Source: Ignavibacteriota bacterium (GTDB taxonomy: Bacteria; Bacteroidota; Ignavibacteria; Ignavibacteriales; Melioribacteraceae). From it: a stretch of DNA of 64,000 nt. Positions within the stretch are counted from its first letter, which is position 1. Each line of letters opens with the position of its first letter. Location of the stretch: assembly GCA_013112585.1 (NCBI GenBank), contig JABFGH010000023.1, positions 20,587 through 84,586 on the forward strand. Reading direction: 5' to 3'. The notes beneath the pieces are model-generated. The model saw only the letters and a program-made list of their open reading frames with translations. It had not been told where the DNA came from and ran no database searches. The position numbers were made by a program, and so were the translations under genes. Of this stretch, positions 18,119 to 27,221 are shown piece after piece.

Positions 18119-19330
18119 TCATTTTCCTGCGTCCTGCGATTTGCTTTCCTGCGTTTTGTTTTCTTCCGTCTTCCGTTCCTTGTGTGTGCCTTTAAAACTG
18201 TCTATTCTGAATAGTACACCTTCAAGTTTTCCATTAACCAGATGAATTCGTTGGGAGGTTTTTAATCCAATTGATTTACGTAAAGCCGGATCACCGGTAT
18301 AAATAAAAGCTGAAGTGCCGCTGCATTTTTGTTTTAGAAAATCACCTAACTCCTTCATTAATAATTTTGCATCTTCTTTTTCTCCAATCCTTATTCCGTA
18401 TGGCGGATTTGTAATAATTATTCCATTTTCAAAACCATCTGTTTTTTGAAAGGGCTTGTTGAATATGTGCACATTTTCAGAATGGGGAAGTCTTCCGATA
18501 TTTTCCTTTGCAGTTTCAACCGCTTTCGGAGAAATATCACTTCCTTTAATTATTCCTTTAGGCAGCGGACGTATTTTACTATCACATTCACTTTTAATTT
18601 TTTCCCATAAGCTTTTATCAAAATCGGGCAGATTAAAAAAGCCGAATTCTTTACGGAGGTATTGAGCCGGGATATTACAGTATTTCATCAATGCTTCGGA
18701 GATAATTGTACCTGAACCGCACATGCAGTCCCAAAATGGTTTCTCACCATTCCACTCACTTATTCTTATTAATGCGGCGGCAAGTGTTTCCTGCATTGGT
18801 GCTTCACCCGCCGATAATCTGTATCCGCGTTTATGCAGAGACTCACCGGATAGATCAAGGCTGACAGTTGCCAACTCTTTTTCTATATGAAGGTTTAATC
18901 TTACATCAGGTGTGCGTGTATCAACATTCGGACGCTTTTTATATTTGGCGCTAAAATAATCTGCAATAGAATCTTTTAAGCACAATGCCGCATATTTGGA
19001 ATGTGTGATCTTGCTATTTGAGACTGAAGCATTTATCGCAAATGTTGTGTTAAGTGAAATGAGTTTTTCCCATTTAGTTTTTGAAGCTGAATTTTTAATA
19101 TCGTTCGTGCTTTTACAATTGAAAGTAAAAAGGGGTGCAAGTACTCGAGTAAGCAGTCTGGATGTATAATTAATTTTGTAAAGCACCGCAGGCTCAGCTT
19201 GAAAATAAACACCGCGGTAAGCTGTTTTTATATTTGCTGCACCTAATTCTTTAAGTTCTTGCTCGCAAAACTCTTCCATTTTGCCGGGCACTTGTGCAAA
19301 AAAATTATTCTTTCGTTGGTAATCAAACAT
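18119..19330 (-). CDS. THUMP-domain SAM-dependent RNA methyltransferase (RlmL/YpsC-like)
   Basis: A 403-aa RNA base methyltransferase, probably acting on 23S rRNA guanine like the N-terminal half of RlmL. Residues about 5-165 contain the ferredoxin-like and THUMP RNA-binding parts (FFAQVPGKMEEFCEQELKEL, VSLDLSGESLHKRGYR). The catalytic Rossmann domain follows, with FWDCMCGSGTIISEAL near 200 for SAM binding and the amino-methylating motif ITNPPYGIRIGEKED near 305. The last about 20 residues are a Lys/Gln/Glu-rich tail (EENKTQESKSQDAGK) outside the fold. The conserved N-(D/P)PPY motif marks an N2-guanine or similar exocyclic amine target. The exact base is not certain. Confidence 0.9.
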   Translation of the reverse strand: MFDYQRKNNFFAQVPGKMEEFCEQELKELGAANIKTAYRGVYFQAEPAVLYKINYTSRLLTRVLAPLFTFNCKSTNDIKNSASKTKWEKLISLNTTFAINASVSNSKITHSKYAALCLKDSIADYFSAKYKKRPNVDTRTPDVRLNLHIEKELATVSLDLSGESLHKRGYRLSAGEAPMQETLAAALIRISEWNGEKPFWDCMCGSGTIISEALMKYCNIPAQYLRKEFGFFNLPDFDKSLWEKIKSECDSKIRPLPKGIIKGSDISPKAVETAKENIGRLPHSENVHIFNKPFQKTDGFENGIIITNPPYGIRIGEKEDAKLLMKELGDFLKQKCSGTSAFIYTGDPALRKSIGLKTSQRIHLVNGKLEGVLFRIDSFKGTHKERKTEENKTQESKSQDAGK

Positions 19331-19361
19331 TGCTAATTCCGTTATAAGGTTTTTGTTTTTC

Positions 19362-19611
19362 TTTGCGACTCTGCGTCTCTGCGTGAAAAGTTTTTTGTGT
19401 TTTCAATTCCAGAAAAAGCATCGCACGCTAAGTCGCAAAGCCGCAAAGTTTAAAAGAATATTCTTTGAAATAAGAATAATATTGAAATTAAAATTTTTCA
19501 TTTTGCAAGGAACTTTTAATCCATTTTTACATTTAAGTTTTTCTTAGCGTCTCGGCGTCTTTGCGTGAATGGCTGTCTCAGTTTCAAAGCATTGCACGCT
19601 AAGCCGCTAAG
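19362..19611. repeat. Octamer-type repeat block, left flank of the GxxExxY gene
   Basis: This block has several tandem 8-bp stretches: TCTGCGTC/TCTGCGTG at about 19370-19385, CGCTAAGT/CGCAAAGC/CGCAAAGT at 19426-19449, CTTAGCGT/CTCGGCGT/CTTTGCGT near 19533-19566 and CGCTAAGC/CGCTAAGT near 19600. Bases 19481-19569 match 20104-20192 over 89 bp with five mismatches, so the two blocks are direct repeats around the GxxExxY gene. Confidence 0.8.
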
Positions 19612-19613
19612 TA

Positions 19614-19991
19614 TTAAAGATTGTTTACTATTCGCTGTATTCCATCTTTTATTAAAGCGCTGTTAAAATTAATTAAAAGCCCTAGTTTATTACCCGTAAT
19701 TCTAAGGTACGTTAATAATTGTTTTTGATGAACAGGTGCAATAGCTTCAACAGATTTAATTTCAATAATTACTTTATGCTCGATAATTAAATCAGCTCGA
19801 AATCCTATTTCCATTTTTGTGTCTTTATATAACACTGGAATTGGTTTTTGTCGTTCTACAAACAATCCATAATCAGTTAGTTCAAACGCAAGTAATTCCT
19901 CGTAAACTGATTCCAATAAACCCGGACCCAAACTTGAGTGAACATTAAAAGCACAATTAACAATAATTTTTGAAATCTCATTTTCCGTCAT
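19614..19991 (-). CDS. GxxExxY family protein (PD-(D/E)xK-like)
   Basis: A 125-aa protein with the family-defining motif in GLLESVYEELLAFEL at residues 23-37. The nuclease-like core has RADLIIEHKVIIEIKSVEAI at about 69-88, where Asp and the E-I-K triplet resemble a PD-(D/E)xK active site. A conserved HQKQLLTYLRITGNKLGLLI follows. Full family length. Its function is not established. The gene sits alone between direct repeats (19481-19569 and 20104-20192), and the sequence around its stop codon (AAAGATTGTTTACTATTC) is nearly repeated at about 20066-20085. That fits insertion or duplication as a cassette. Confidence 0.88.
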   Translation of the reverse strand: MTENEISKIIVNCAFNVHSSLGPGLLESVYEELLAFELTDYGLFVERQKPIPVLYKDTKMEIGFRADLIIEHKVIIEIKSVEAIAPVHQKQLLTYLRITGNKLGLLINFNSALIKDGIQRIVNNL

Positions 19992-20040
19992 TACTTTCCC
20001 ATAAGCTGTATTGATTTTTCAACATCTCAAAAGCCTGGCA

Positions 20041-20290
20041 CGCGAAGACGCAAAGCCGCTAAGTTTAAAAGATTGTTTATTATTCTTCGTCTTTAAATTA
20101 CTATTGAAATTAAAATCTTTCATTTTGCAAGGTACTTCTAATCCATTTTTACATTTAAGTTTTTCTTAGCGTCTCTGCGTCTCTGCGTGAAAAGCTGTTT
20201 TAGTTCTCACTTTTTGTAAAAGCATCGCACGCGAAGCCGCAAAGCCGCTAAGTTTTTAGTCTTTGCGGCTCTGTGTGCAAATGTTTTCTT
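20041..20290. repeat. Octamer-type repeat block, right flank of the GxxExxY gene
   Basis: This fills the 305-bp gap between the GxxExxY gene start and the stop of the peptidase gene. It contains ACGCGAAG/ACGCAAAG/CCGCTAAG near 20040, CTTAGCGT/CTCTGCGT/CTCTGCGT near 20166-20190 and ACGCGAAG/CCGCAAAG/CCGCTAAG near 20230. The 89-bp core 20104-20192 matches 19481-19569. Confidence 0.8.
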
Positions 20291-20296
20291 CTCGAT

Positions 20297-22396
20297 TTAG
20301 TTCAGTCCTCTTTTAGCAAGCAGAGGTTTAATCGTCGGCTCTTGTCCGCGGAATTTTTTATAGAGCTCCATTGAATCATCAGTCCCGCCGGAAGCTAAAA
20401 TGTATTTTCTATATTTCGATGCAAGTTCTTTATCAAGCACATTGCCGGATTTAACGAATGCGTTGAATGCATCTGCATCAAGCACCTCTGACCAAATATA
20501 GCTGTAATAACCGGAAGAATAATCACCGCCGAATATATGATTGAAATAAGTGCTGCGGTAACGAGGAAGGATTTCCGGCATCAAGCCAATTTTTTTCATC
20601 GACTTATTTTCAAACGCTCTTGCATCAACTTCCTTTGCTTCAGTCATTGTATGCCAATCCATATCCAGGAATGAAGCAGCGAGATATTCCACAGTTTCGA
20701 ATCCTTGATTGAACAGACTTGATTTCTGAATTTTCTCAATCAGTTCGTCCGGAATCGGTTCACCGGTTTTATAATGCTTTGCATAACTCGTAATTACATC
20801 AGGATGCAAAGCCCAGTTCTCCATTACCTGCGAAGGAAATTCAACAAAGTCACGCGGAGTTTCCGTGCCGGAAATTGAAACATAAGTACAATTTGAAAGT
20901 AGTCCGTGAAGTGCATGACCGAACTCGTGGAATAATGTTTTGGTTTCGTCAACACTAATAAGCGCAGGCTTATCCCCGGTTGGTTTAGAGAAATTACCCA
21001 CGTTATAAATAATCGGCGAGATCATTTTGCCATCTTTTTTATGCTGTTTGCGGAGTGCATCCATCCATGCGCCTGCTCGTTTACTTGGACGCGGAAAATA
21101 ATCCGTATATAAAATTCCAATATGGCTGCCGTCTGCTTCTTTTACTTCAAAAACATTTACATCAGGATGATACTTTTGGATGTCATCCCTTTTCTCAAAA
21201 GTGATTCCCCATAAATTAGTTGCCAATCCGAATACTCCGTCAATAACATTTTCTACTTTGAAGTATGGACGTAATTCTTCTTCATCCAAATTGTATTTAG
21301 CTTTTTTAAGTTTCTCGGCATAGTACCACCAATCCCACGGCTCAAGTTTAAACTTGCCGCCTTCGGAATCAATAATCTGCTGCATCTCTTTTCTTTCCTG
21401 CTTTGCTCGCTTAAGTGCAGGTGTCCATAATTTATTTAGTAGATCATAAACATTATCCGGGCTGCCTGCCATTTGTTCTTCGAGTACATAGTGTGCGTGT
21501 GTGTCATATCCAAGAATGTTTGCACGCTTAACTCTTAACGCAGCCATTTTTGCAAGAATTTTTTTATTGTCAAACGAATCATCATTATCGCCTTTCATAA
21601 AATAGGCTTTGTAAATTTTTTCTCTTAAATCCCGTTTAGTTGAGTATTGCAAAAAGGGTATCATGCTTGGTTTATGAATTGTGAAAACCCATTTGCCTTC
21701 GTATCCCTTTTCTTTTGCAGTCTCTGCCGCACCTGCTATTTGAGTTTCAGATAAGCCTTCCAGATCATCTTTGTTATCAATTACCAATTCAAACTTGTTG
21801 GTTTCTTTTAAAATATTTTCACCGAACTGAAGCTGAAGAACAGATAAGTTTTCATTGATTTTTCTAAACTCCTCTTTAAGTTCCGGTTCAAGATTAATTC
21901 CTCCTCGGATAAACTGCTTATAATATTTATCAAGAAGTTTATTCTGTTCGGTAGTTAAATTTAAGTCATCCTTTTTTTCATAAACAGAATTTACTCTTTT
22001 GAATAATCCCTCATTAAGATTTACATCATCTTTATGCTTTGCCAGCATTGGAGTTACTTTTTTAGAAATCTTCTGCATCTGATCATTGTTCATAGAACTT
22101 TTCATTGAAGAAAAAACTCTTCTGACTCTATCTAACTGAACACCGCTGTTATCGAGAGCTGCAATAGTGTTTTCAAAAGTTGCTTCTTCCTTGTTATTCA
22201 CAATTGAATCAATTTCCGCATTGTGTTTTTCTATTGACTCTTCAAATGCGGGCAGGTAATGCTCTGTTTTAATTTGTTCAAACGGCGGTGTGCCGAAAGG
22301 TGTATCCCATTTAGTTAAGAAGGGATTTGTTTCGCTTGTTTCGCAGCCAGCCGCAAACAAACCGAATGCAAGTACTAACATAGTTATCCTTTTCAT
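20297..22396 (-). CDS. dcp: M3 family zinc metallopeptidase lipoprotein (Dcp-like)
   Basis: A thimet/peptidyl-dipeptidase family enzyme of 699 aa that would trim short peptides in the periplasm. The N-terminal MLVLAFGLFAAGCETSE is a lipoprotein signal peptide. The body begins with the M3 opening WDTPFGTPPFEQIKTEHYLPA. The zinc site is LFHEFGHALHGLLS near residue 487, with the third ligand in the following FVEFPSQVMENW. The C-terminal YYSYIWSEVLDADAFNAF and ASGGTDDSMELYKKFRG are typical of Dcp. Full length for the family. It is monocistronic on the minus strand. It could also be called oligopeptidase A-like. Confidence 0.92.
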   Translation of the reverse strand: MKRITMLVLAFGLFAAGCETSETNPFLTKWDTPFGTPPFEQIKTEHYLPAFEESIEKHNAEIDSIVNNKEEATFENTIAALDNSGVQLDRVRRVFSSMKSSMNNDQMQKISKKVTPMLAKHKDDVNLNEGLFKRVNSVYEKKDDLNLTTEQNKLLDKYYKQFIRGGINLEPELKEEFRKINENLSVLQLQFGENILKETNKFELVIDNKDDLEGLSETQIAGAAETAKEKGYEGKWVFTIHKPSMIPFLQYSTKRDLREKIYKAYFMKGDNDDSFDNKKILAKMAALRVKRANILGYDTHAHYVLEEQMAGSPDNVYDLLNKLWTPALKRAKQERKEMQQIIDSEGGKFKLEPWDWWYYAEKLKKAKYNLDEEELRPYFKVENVIDGVFGLATNLWGITFEKRDDIQKYHPDVNVFEVKEADGSHIGILYTDYFPRPSKRAGAWMDALRKQHKKDGKMISPIIYNVGNFSKPTGDKPALISVDETKTLFHEFGHALHGLLSNCTYVSISGTETPRDFVEFPSQVMENWALHPDVITSYAKHYKTGEPIPDELIEKIQKSSLFNQGFETVEYLAASFLDMDWHTMTEAKEVDARAFENKSMKKIGLMPEILPRYRSTYFNHIFGGDYSSGYYSYIWSEVLDADAFNAFVKSGNVLDKELASKYRKYILASGGTDDSMELYKKFRGQEPTIKPLLAKRGLN

Positions 22397-22512
22397 CTAA
22401 AATATCCTATTTGATTATTAAAAATTTGAAAGTAAAATTTAAGAAAAGTTAAGGGGAGAAACTTGTGAAATAGTTTGCCACTTAAAAATTCTTTGCTCTT
22501 TTTTAGTAGGGA

Positions 22513-22540
22513 ATTGAAAGATTAGAAAATTGAAAGATTA
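22513..22540. repeat. Short octamer-period tandem repeat
   Basis: ATTGAAAG, ATTAGAAA and ATTGAAAG then ATTA follow one another with an exact 8-bp period, between the peptidase start and the end of the next gene. Confidence 0.6.
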
Positions 22541-22548
22541 CAAGCCTG

Positions 22549-22563
22549 CCTACCGGAGGTAGG
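22549..22563 (-). terminator. Short hairpin just past a T9SS gene stop
   Basis: CCTACC, three bases, then GGTAGG form a small perfect hairpin, 8 bp past the stop codon at 22571 on the minus strand. The stem is short and there is no good T-run, so this is a weak call. Confidence 0.35.
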
Positions 22564-22570
22564 ATTATAA

Positions 22571-25270
22571 TTAGCGGAGTAAAATCATTTTTTTTGTATC
22601 GATAAAATTATTAATCTCTAATCTGTAAAAATATACTCCGCTGGAAAGATTTTGTGCATTGAAATTTTGTGAGTAATAACCGGCTTTCCTGTTTTCATTT
22701 ATTAACACGGCAGCTTCTCTTCCCAGTACATCAAAAATCTTTAGGGAAACAAAACCTTCATCCTTAATTTGAAAGTTAATAATTGTACTTGGGTTAAAAG
22801 GATTTGGATAATTTTGACTTAGATTGTAAGCAGCAGGCAGCATATTTTCATTCATATTTTCAATATCGGTAGTACCCGCCATAAGCTGAAATTTTACTGC
22901 ATCGGCACGAAGAACCGGACCAACGGTACTGTTGCCGGTATCTTCAACTTTTACTGTTACGGGAGTACCGGCAGGTAAATAACTTCTAAAGAGTATTGCC
23001 CACTCGCCGCCGATAGAATTTTGATTTCTGATTATTGACTGCCTGCTAACGCCGTCAACAAAAAGTGTATAAAGTGCATCGTCACTGCTGTTTTCCGAAG
23101 TGGGAATTATTGCATAAATATTATACTGCCCGGTATAATCCATCTCAGTAGTAAATGAGGCTGAAGCTAATGGGGATTGATTTAAAAAGCTGTACCTGCT
23201 TGAATTTCCGTAAGCTTGTGCAACGCTTATAGCCCAAGTTCCCGATTCTGAATAATTTCCGGCATCCTCGTTATCAACAATTTTAAATGGATTTTTAACA
23301 ATTGCCGCGCAAGGTATTACCAGCAATGGATTTATCGGATCATCACTCTGAATATAAAGCGTATCCGTTTTTACTCCAAGCTCGCCCGAGGCAATACTAA
23401 CCTCTATTTGCTTGCTGTCCATGCCCTGTATTGTAAATGGCGTAATGCTGTTTGAATTTACAATTCCAAATGCTGTTGAAATTGACGAAACAGTAAGAGG
23501 ATTTATACCGGAGTTTTTAATTTTCAAATTAATACTTGCGATATCATTAATAACTACTTCTCCAAAATCTATTGACGGCGGTACTGTGGAAATTTCTTTA
23601 TCCCTTACCAATGCAGAAATCTTTATAACATCAGATGCAAATTGCGATGACGCCGAACCTGTTTCTTTGGCGAGTATTTCAAGTTTATAAACATTGGTTG
23701 AATCAAGCATTGCTGTAGTTAAATAATTCCATTCAACTGCCTCAAATGAATCTGAATAAACTTCGGTGTAAAGTGTGTCCTCGTCATTAAGCAGAGTAAC
23801 AATAATACTGTCTGCCGGATTTTCTAATTCCGGATATTGATAAAAAATATTGTAGTTAACAGTCTGCGGAACATCAATCAGCCAATTTACTTTCGCAGAA
23901 TCACCCGGATTAAGATTTACAATTCTACTTTCTAAATCCCACACGGCATTTGATGAAGTGCTCCAGTTACCGTAAAGCTCAACGTAACCGGCATCTTTAT
24001 TATCAATAAAAATATCATCGGGTAAATAATTAATAAATCCCGTTGAAAGATTTCCGCTAGTGTCAGTTACTGCAGCACCAATTTTTGCTAATAAATTTTT
24101 GTCGGCTGGCTCTGTGGTTCGCCAATTGTTCGGTGAGGTTTCAATGCATGGAATAACTGTGTACTGTTCATAAACATTTTTCACAGCAACAAAAGGTACC
24201 GTTTGAAAAATATTTTCATCAGCGGAAATATTGAAGTAAACCTCATCGCCAATTTCATCGGCAGTTAAAATTAATTCGGGTGAAGTGGAGTCCGCAGTTT
24301 TTAGCCATTTTTGATAAGCTTCAACACCGGTGCAGTATTCAAAATTTACCGTTGAATAATTTGCAGCCGAGATTTGAATTATTGAATCGACTCTAACTAA
24401 TTGATCTAAAAAATCATTCTCGGGCAGATGCGACCAAATACAAATCATTTGATCCGTACCATTCGCTGCATTTTGAAATACTAGATCTGAAGTTGTTTGA
24501 TTAAATCTTTTTGTATAAACAGAACGCACGTTATAGCCATTTAAATTACCCGGTAACTGGTAATTATCAGCCGATGGATGATAAGGTACAAATGATGACG
24601 GGGCTAAAGACCAATCAAACAGATTGTCCAACGGTTCTTCATCATCGGTACGCTTATGCGGATAATCATTATGAAGCGAGAAGGGAAGAACATACTCGAG
24701 ATAATTTTGCCAATCATTATCCATATAATGCCAGCCGCTTCTAAATGAAACGGGAAAAATATTTTCATCAATTAATAATTGAGCCAGAGTGAATTTAAAA
24801 TCTTCAAAATAATCTTCAAAGTATAATGCCTGGTTCCACCAAAATATTCCGTCATTGTCATAGTCGGTCCACGCAAATGTGTGGTAGTGCAGCGAAAGCT
24901 CATCCTGAAAAAGTGCGACTTGCTCACCGTGATATTTTTTCATCAAATAAAAAACTATTGAATTTGCATTTGGAATGTTGGTATTATCGGAATAACGAAA
25001 AGTATTTCCCGCCATCATCCACCAGGTTAATTTCATTGGTGTGCCGTAGGAGTCGGTCATTAAATTCCTGTAACCCGGCGCCATAACCTTGTAAGCATTG
25101 CGTGCGGGATTTGTATATAGGTCTTGATTGTAATGATGAATATGCCGGTTTGTACTTAGTCCCTGCCAAATACCCGTATCGGAGCCGATTACAAAATAAA
25201 CTTTACCTTGACTAAAAATTGTAAGATTTAAGAATAGAAAAATAGAGACGAAAGAAATTCTACCAAGCAT
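22571..25270 (-). CDS. Large T9SS-secreted protein, possible deacetylase-like domain plus golvesin-like domains
   Basis: An 899-aa secreted protein with signal peptide (SFVSIFLFLNLTIFSQ). Residues about 22-340 look like a catalytic domain: QDELSLHYHTFAW and FPVSFRSGWHYMDND resemble the metal-site and R-x-G-W motifs of the polysaccharide deacetylase (NodB) fold, though the similarity is weak. A golvesin-like carbohydrate-binding domain follows (DNKDAGYVELYGNW near 423), then an ASH-like beta domain (PPSIDFGEVVINDIASI near 563) and a second golvesin-like domain (NEDAGNYSESGTW near 667). The T9SS sorting domain begins with QNYPNPFNPSTIINF near 815 and ends in KKMILLR. It would be displayed on or released from the outer surface and may act on glycans. 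The enzymatic role is inference. Confidence 0.72.
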   Translation of the reverse strand: MLGRISFVSIFLFLNLTIFSQGKVYFVIGSDTGIWQGLSTNRHIHHYNQDLYTNPARNAYKVMAPGYRNLMTDSYGTPMKLTWWMMAGNTFRYSDNTNIPNANSIVFYLMKKYHGEQVALFQDELSLHYHTFAWTDYDNDGIFWWNQALYFEDYFEDFKFTLAQLLIDENIFPVSFRSGWHYMDNDWQNYLEYVLPFSLHNDYPHKRTDDEEPLDNLFDWSLAPSSFVPYHPSADNYQLPGNLNGYNVRSVYTKRFNQTTSDLVFQNAANGTDQMICIWSHLPENDFLDQLVRVDSIIQISAANYSTVNFEYCTGVEAYQKWLKTADSTSPELILTADEIGDEVYFNISADENIFQTVPFVAVKNVYEQYTVIPCIETSPNNWRTTEPADKNLLAKIGAAVTDTSGNLSTGFINYLPDDIFIDNKDAGYVELYGNWSTSSNAVWDLESRIVNLNPGDSAKVNWLIDVPQTVNYNIFYQYPELENPADSIIVTLLNDEDTLYTEVYSDSFEAVEWNYLTTAMLDSTNVYKLEILAKETGSASSQFASDVIKISALVRDKEISTVPPSIDFGEVVINDIASINLKIKNSGINPLTVSSISTAFGIVNSNSITPFTIQGMDSKQIEVSIASGELGVKTDTLYIQSDDPINPLLVIPCAAIVKNPFKIVDNEDAGNYSESGTWAISVAQAYGNSSRYSFLNQSPLASASFTTEMDYTGQYNIYAIIPTSENSSDDALYTLFVDGVSRQSIIRNQNSIGGEWAILFRSYLPAGTPVTVKVEDTGNSTVGPVLRADAVKFQLMAGTTDIENMNENMLPAAYNLSQNYPNPFNPSTIINFQIKDEGFVSLKIFDVLGREAAVLINENRKAGYYSQNFNAQNLSSGVYFYRLEINNFIDTKKMILLR

Positions 25271-25352
25271 TAGGCTTCCTCATTAATGTTCAACCCGAAT
25301 TATGCATTAGAAATAATTAATAAAGTCTAAATAAAAATTGTCTTTTTAATTG

Positions 25353-25471
25353 CACCGTCATTTATGACGGTGATTGATTTTAAAATTATGTAAGGGGCTT
25401 TAGCCCAAAACCGTTTGGGTTAAAACCCAATATTTATGTTTGTTCAATATTCACGGCGCTGAAGCACCGTG
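25353..25471. repeat. Palindrome cluster in a 377-bp intergenic region
   Basis: Elements are CACCGTCA-TTTA-TGACGGTG (25353-25372), GGGCTTTAGCCC (25395-25406), TTGGGT-TAAA-ACCCAA (25415-25430) and an imperfect CACGG...CCGTG hairpin (25452-25471). The second and third are shared with 10667-10804. The rest of the gap between the T9SS gene start (25270) and the DUF2911 end (25648) shows no gene. Confidence 0.65.
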
Positions 25472-25600
25472 CTATTATCTCTTTTGCATAATTCGGGTTC
25501 AACGGAAATTATTAGATGATTTAACTAATACAATAATAAGGGAAACAAAACAAACATGTTAGAGGTTAATGATTTTGAAGAAGAATTATTGATGAGAAAT

Positions 25601-25625
25601 AAAAAAGCCGGACAAAATATCCGGC
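25601..25625 (-). terminator. Rho-independent terminator of the DUF2911 gene
   Basis: On the minus strand GCCGGA, a 7-nt loop and TCCGGC are followed directly by six T residues, 23 bp after the stop codon of the gene ending at 25648. Stem, loop and T-run are all present. Confidence 0.85.
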
Positions 25626-25647
25626 ATTAAAAAGTATTTAATAAAAA

Positions 25648-26226
25648 TTAATTGATTGAAATTTTAAAAGGGACTTTCAATTTATACCAATGCAGGTAAG
25701 CAGTTGCAGAGGTTGGGGATAAATCATCAAAATTAAAGAGCAGCCATTCCTGGTAGGGCGCTTTCTCCGGGGTAACAGTTACACGCAGTGCATCTTCTGC
25801 AGGGTCATACGAGTAACTTCCCCAATCGGAATTTCTATTACTGAAAATTACTATCCAATCCTCTTCAGAAGGAATCATATGAAGTCCGTATTTACCGGCA
25901 GCTAATTTTTCGCCTTCAATAAAAACATCGGTGCTGAATTCGATAGTAGTATTTTCATTTGCACCGGCACGCCATGGGTATGGTTTTCCTTTGGAGTATT
26001 TGTTACCGGGCGCCATTCCGTAAGGAACAAGATCACCCCAAACATTTCTTCCCTTTACTCCGGGTCGGCTGTAATCAATTGTAATATCGGTATCAACCCC
26101 AATTCCTTGTGATGCACTTGCGCGCAAACTTGCCCGTACTTTATCTTTTTGAGCAAGTGTAATTGTTTCCGTTACAAAAAAACTTGCTATTAGAAAAAGA
26201 ACTAAAATATATTTTTTGTTATTCAT
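25648..26226 (-). CDS. DUF2911 domain secreted protein
   Basis: A 192-aa protein with a signal peptide (YILVLFLIASFFVTETITLA). The rest is one DUF2911 domain: DYSRPGVKGRNVWGDLVPYG near residue 50, then WRAGANENTTIEFSTDV, GKYGLHMIPSEEDWIVIFS and WGSYSYDPAEDALRV. The family is common in Bacteroidota and has no established function. It is expected in the periplasm or at the surface. A paralogue with a TPR extension is at 41107-42189. It has its own terminator downstream. Confidence 0.92.
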   Translation of the reverse strand: MNNKKYILVLFLIASFFVTETITLAQKDKVRASLRASASQGIGVDTDITIDYSRPGVKGRNVWGDLVPYGMAPGNKYSKGKPYPWRAGANENTTIEFSTDVFIEGEKLAAGKYGLHMIPSEEDWIVIFSNRNSDWGSYSYDPAEDALRVTVTPEKAPYQEWLLFNFDDLSPTSATAYLHWYKLKVPFKISIN

Positions 26227-26352
26227 GAATTATCCTTTGTTAATAAATTGATTTTGTTAAATATCTTGAAATAATTTGTGACTTTATAACAATAAACTCA
26301 ACTTAAAAATTAGTACTCAATTTAGTTTTATGGCTGCTTCAAAATCCAAGTA

Positions 26353-26967
26353 TCATTTTTGAAGTACTGCAATATGACTTGATGAGGGGCTGTTTTGAAC
26401 TTCATTAATTATTTTTAACCCGCTTAATTTTGATAAGCCTATTATGCCTTCATTTTTAGTATAGGTTTTAAAATTTTTATAATGATCTTTTCCCGCAGCA
26501 AACTCAACAACTTCATTCAGCAGCCGCCAAAAGTTTTTAGGCTGGGGAACAAAGTAATCAACAATTATTATTTTATCGGCGAATCGGGAGATTGACTGCA
26601 GAAGACCTACCCGTAAACTTTCATCCATTTCATGTATTACATATGAAAGAACTGCATAGTTGTAATGAACATCATTTGTAAAAAACTGATTTGCGTCGGC
26701 GTGAAAAAATTGAATTTTATTCGAGTTATTTTTCGCAAGTTTTTTCTTGGCTACATGAATGTTTTTTATCGATCAATCTATACCGTCGAACCTAGAACAC
26801 TTATCTGCAATTTGAAAAGCCAGCCTGCCCGTTCCGCAGCCTATGTCAATTAATGATGAATCGGGTTCAATAATATTTTTAATGTGTTGAAATGATTTAT
26901 CCTGATTAGGAGCAATCAGGTAATCATAAAATAGTCCGTCGTACCAGTGGTTTTTGTTTTTGATCAT
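26353..26967 (-). pseudogene. SAM-dependent methyltransferase interrupted by one in-frame TGA
   Basis: A 205-codon class I methyltransferase frame (start 26967). It reads through motif I (LIDIGCGTGRLAFQIA near residue 39) to CSRFDGID, meets TGA at 26773-26775, and continues in the same frame as SIKNIHVAKKKLAKN, then FFHADANQFFTND and YAVLSYVIHEMDESLRVGL, to a normal end at 26353. The stop falls where the family has a Leu-type residue after GID, so TTG or TTA to TGA is a simple change. The rest of the frame is intact, so the mutation is recent or a base error. The 5' end is also duplicated at 29403-29470. Confidence 0.8.
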
Positions 26968-26983
26968 TTATTAGTTACAGGTT

Positions 26984-27116
26984 ACAAAGTTGCAGGTTTC
27001 AAGTTTACATGTTTCAGGTTTATGCGTTTCATGTTGTTGTGTCTTTGTAGTTTTTTACATTAATAAATAATCGAAATAAATTTCGATTTACAATTGTAAA
27101 CCGAAATTTATTTCGG
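26984..27116. repeat. Degenerate 7-8 bp repeats and a large AT palindrome
   Basis: GTTTCA-like units recur every 7-8 bp at about 27010-27045. TCGAAATAAATTTCGA (27071-27086) and CCGAAATTTATTTCGG (27101-27116) are each palindromic and together form a larger inverted repeat centred on CAATTG. The left part is repeated at about 29478-29505. Confidence 0.6.
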
Positions 27117-27176
27117 TAGTGAGCCGATAATTAATTTATTTATTTCCGATTTTCGTTTCCTTGATTTGCTTTTCAA

Positions 27177-27210
27177 TTTTTCAACCTTTCAACTTTTTAA
27201 CTTTTCAACT
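27177..27210. repeat. Octamer-period stretch TTTTCAAC
   Basis: TTTTCAAC, CTTTCAAC, TTTTTAAC and TTTTCAAC follow with an exact 8-bp period just past the stop codon of the T9SS gene at 27222. Confidence 0.6.
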
Positions 27211-27221
27211 AAAGAGTGCAT

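Noticed and set aside
26773..26775. TGA as a selenocysteine codon
   Set aside because: The residue falls after GID in a methyltransferase where a Leu-type residue is usual. No selenocysteine insertion hairpin is apparent just downstream.
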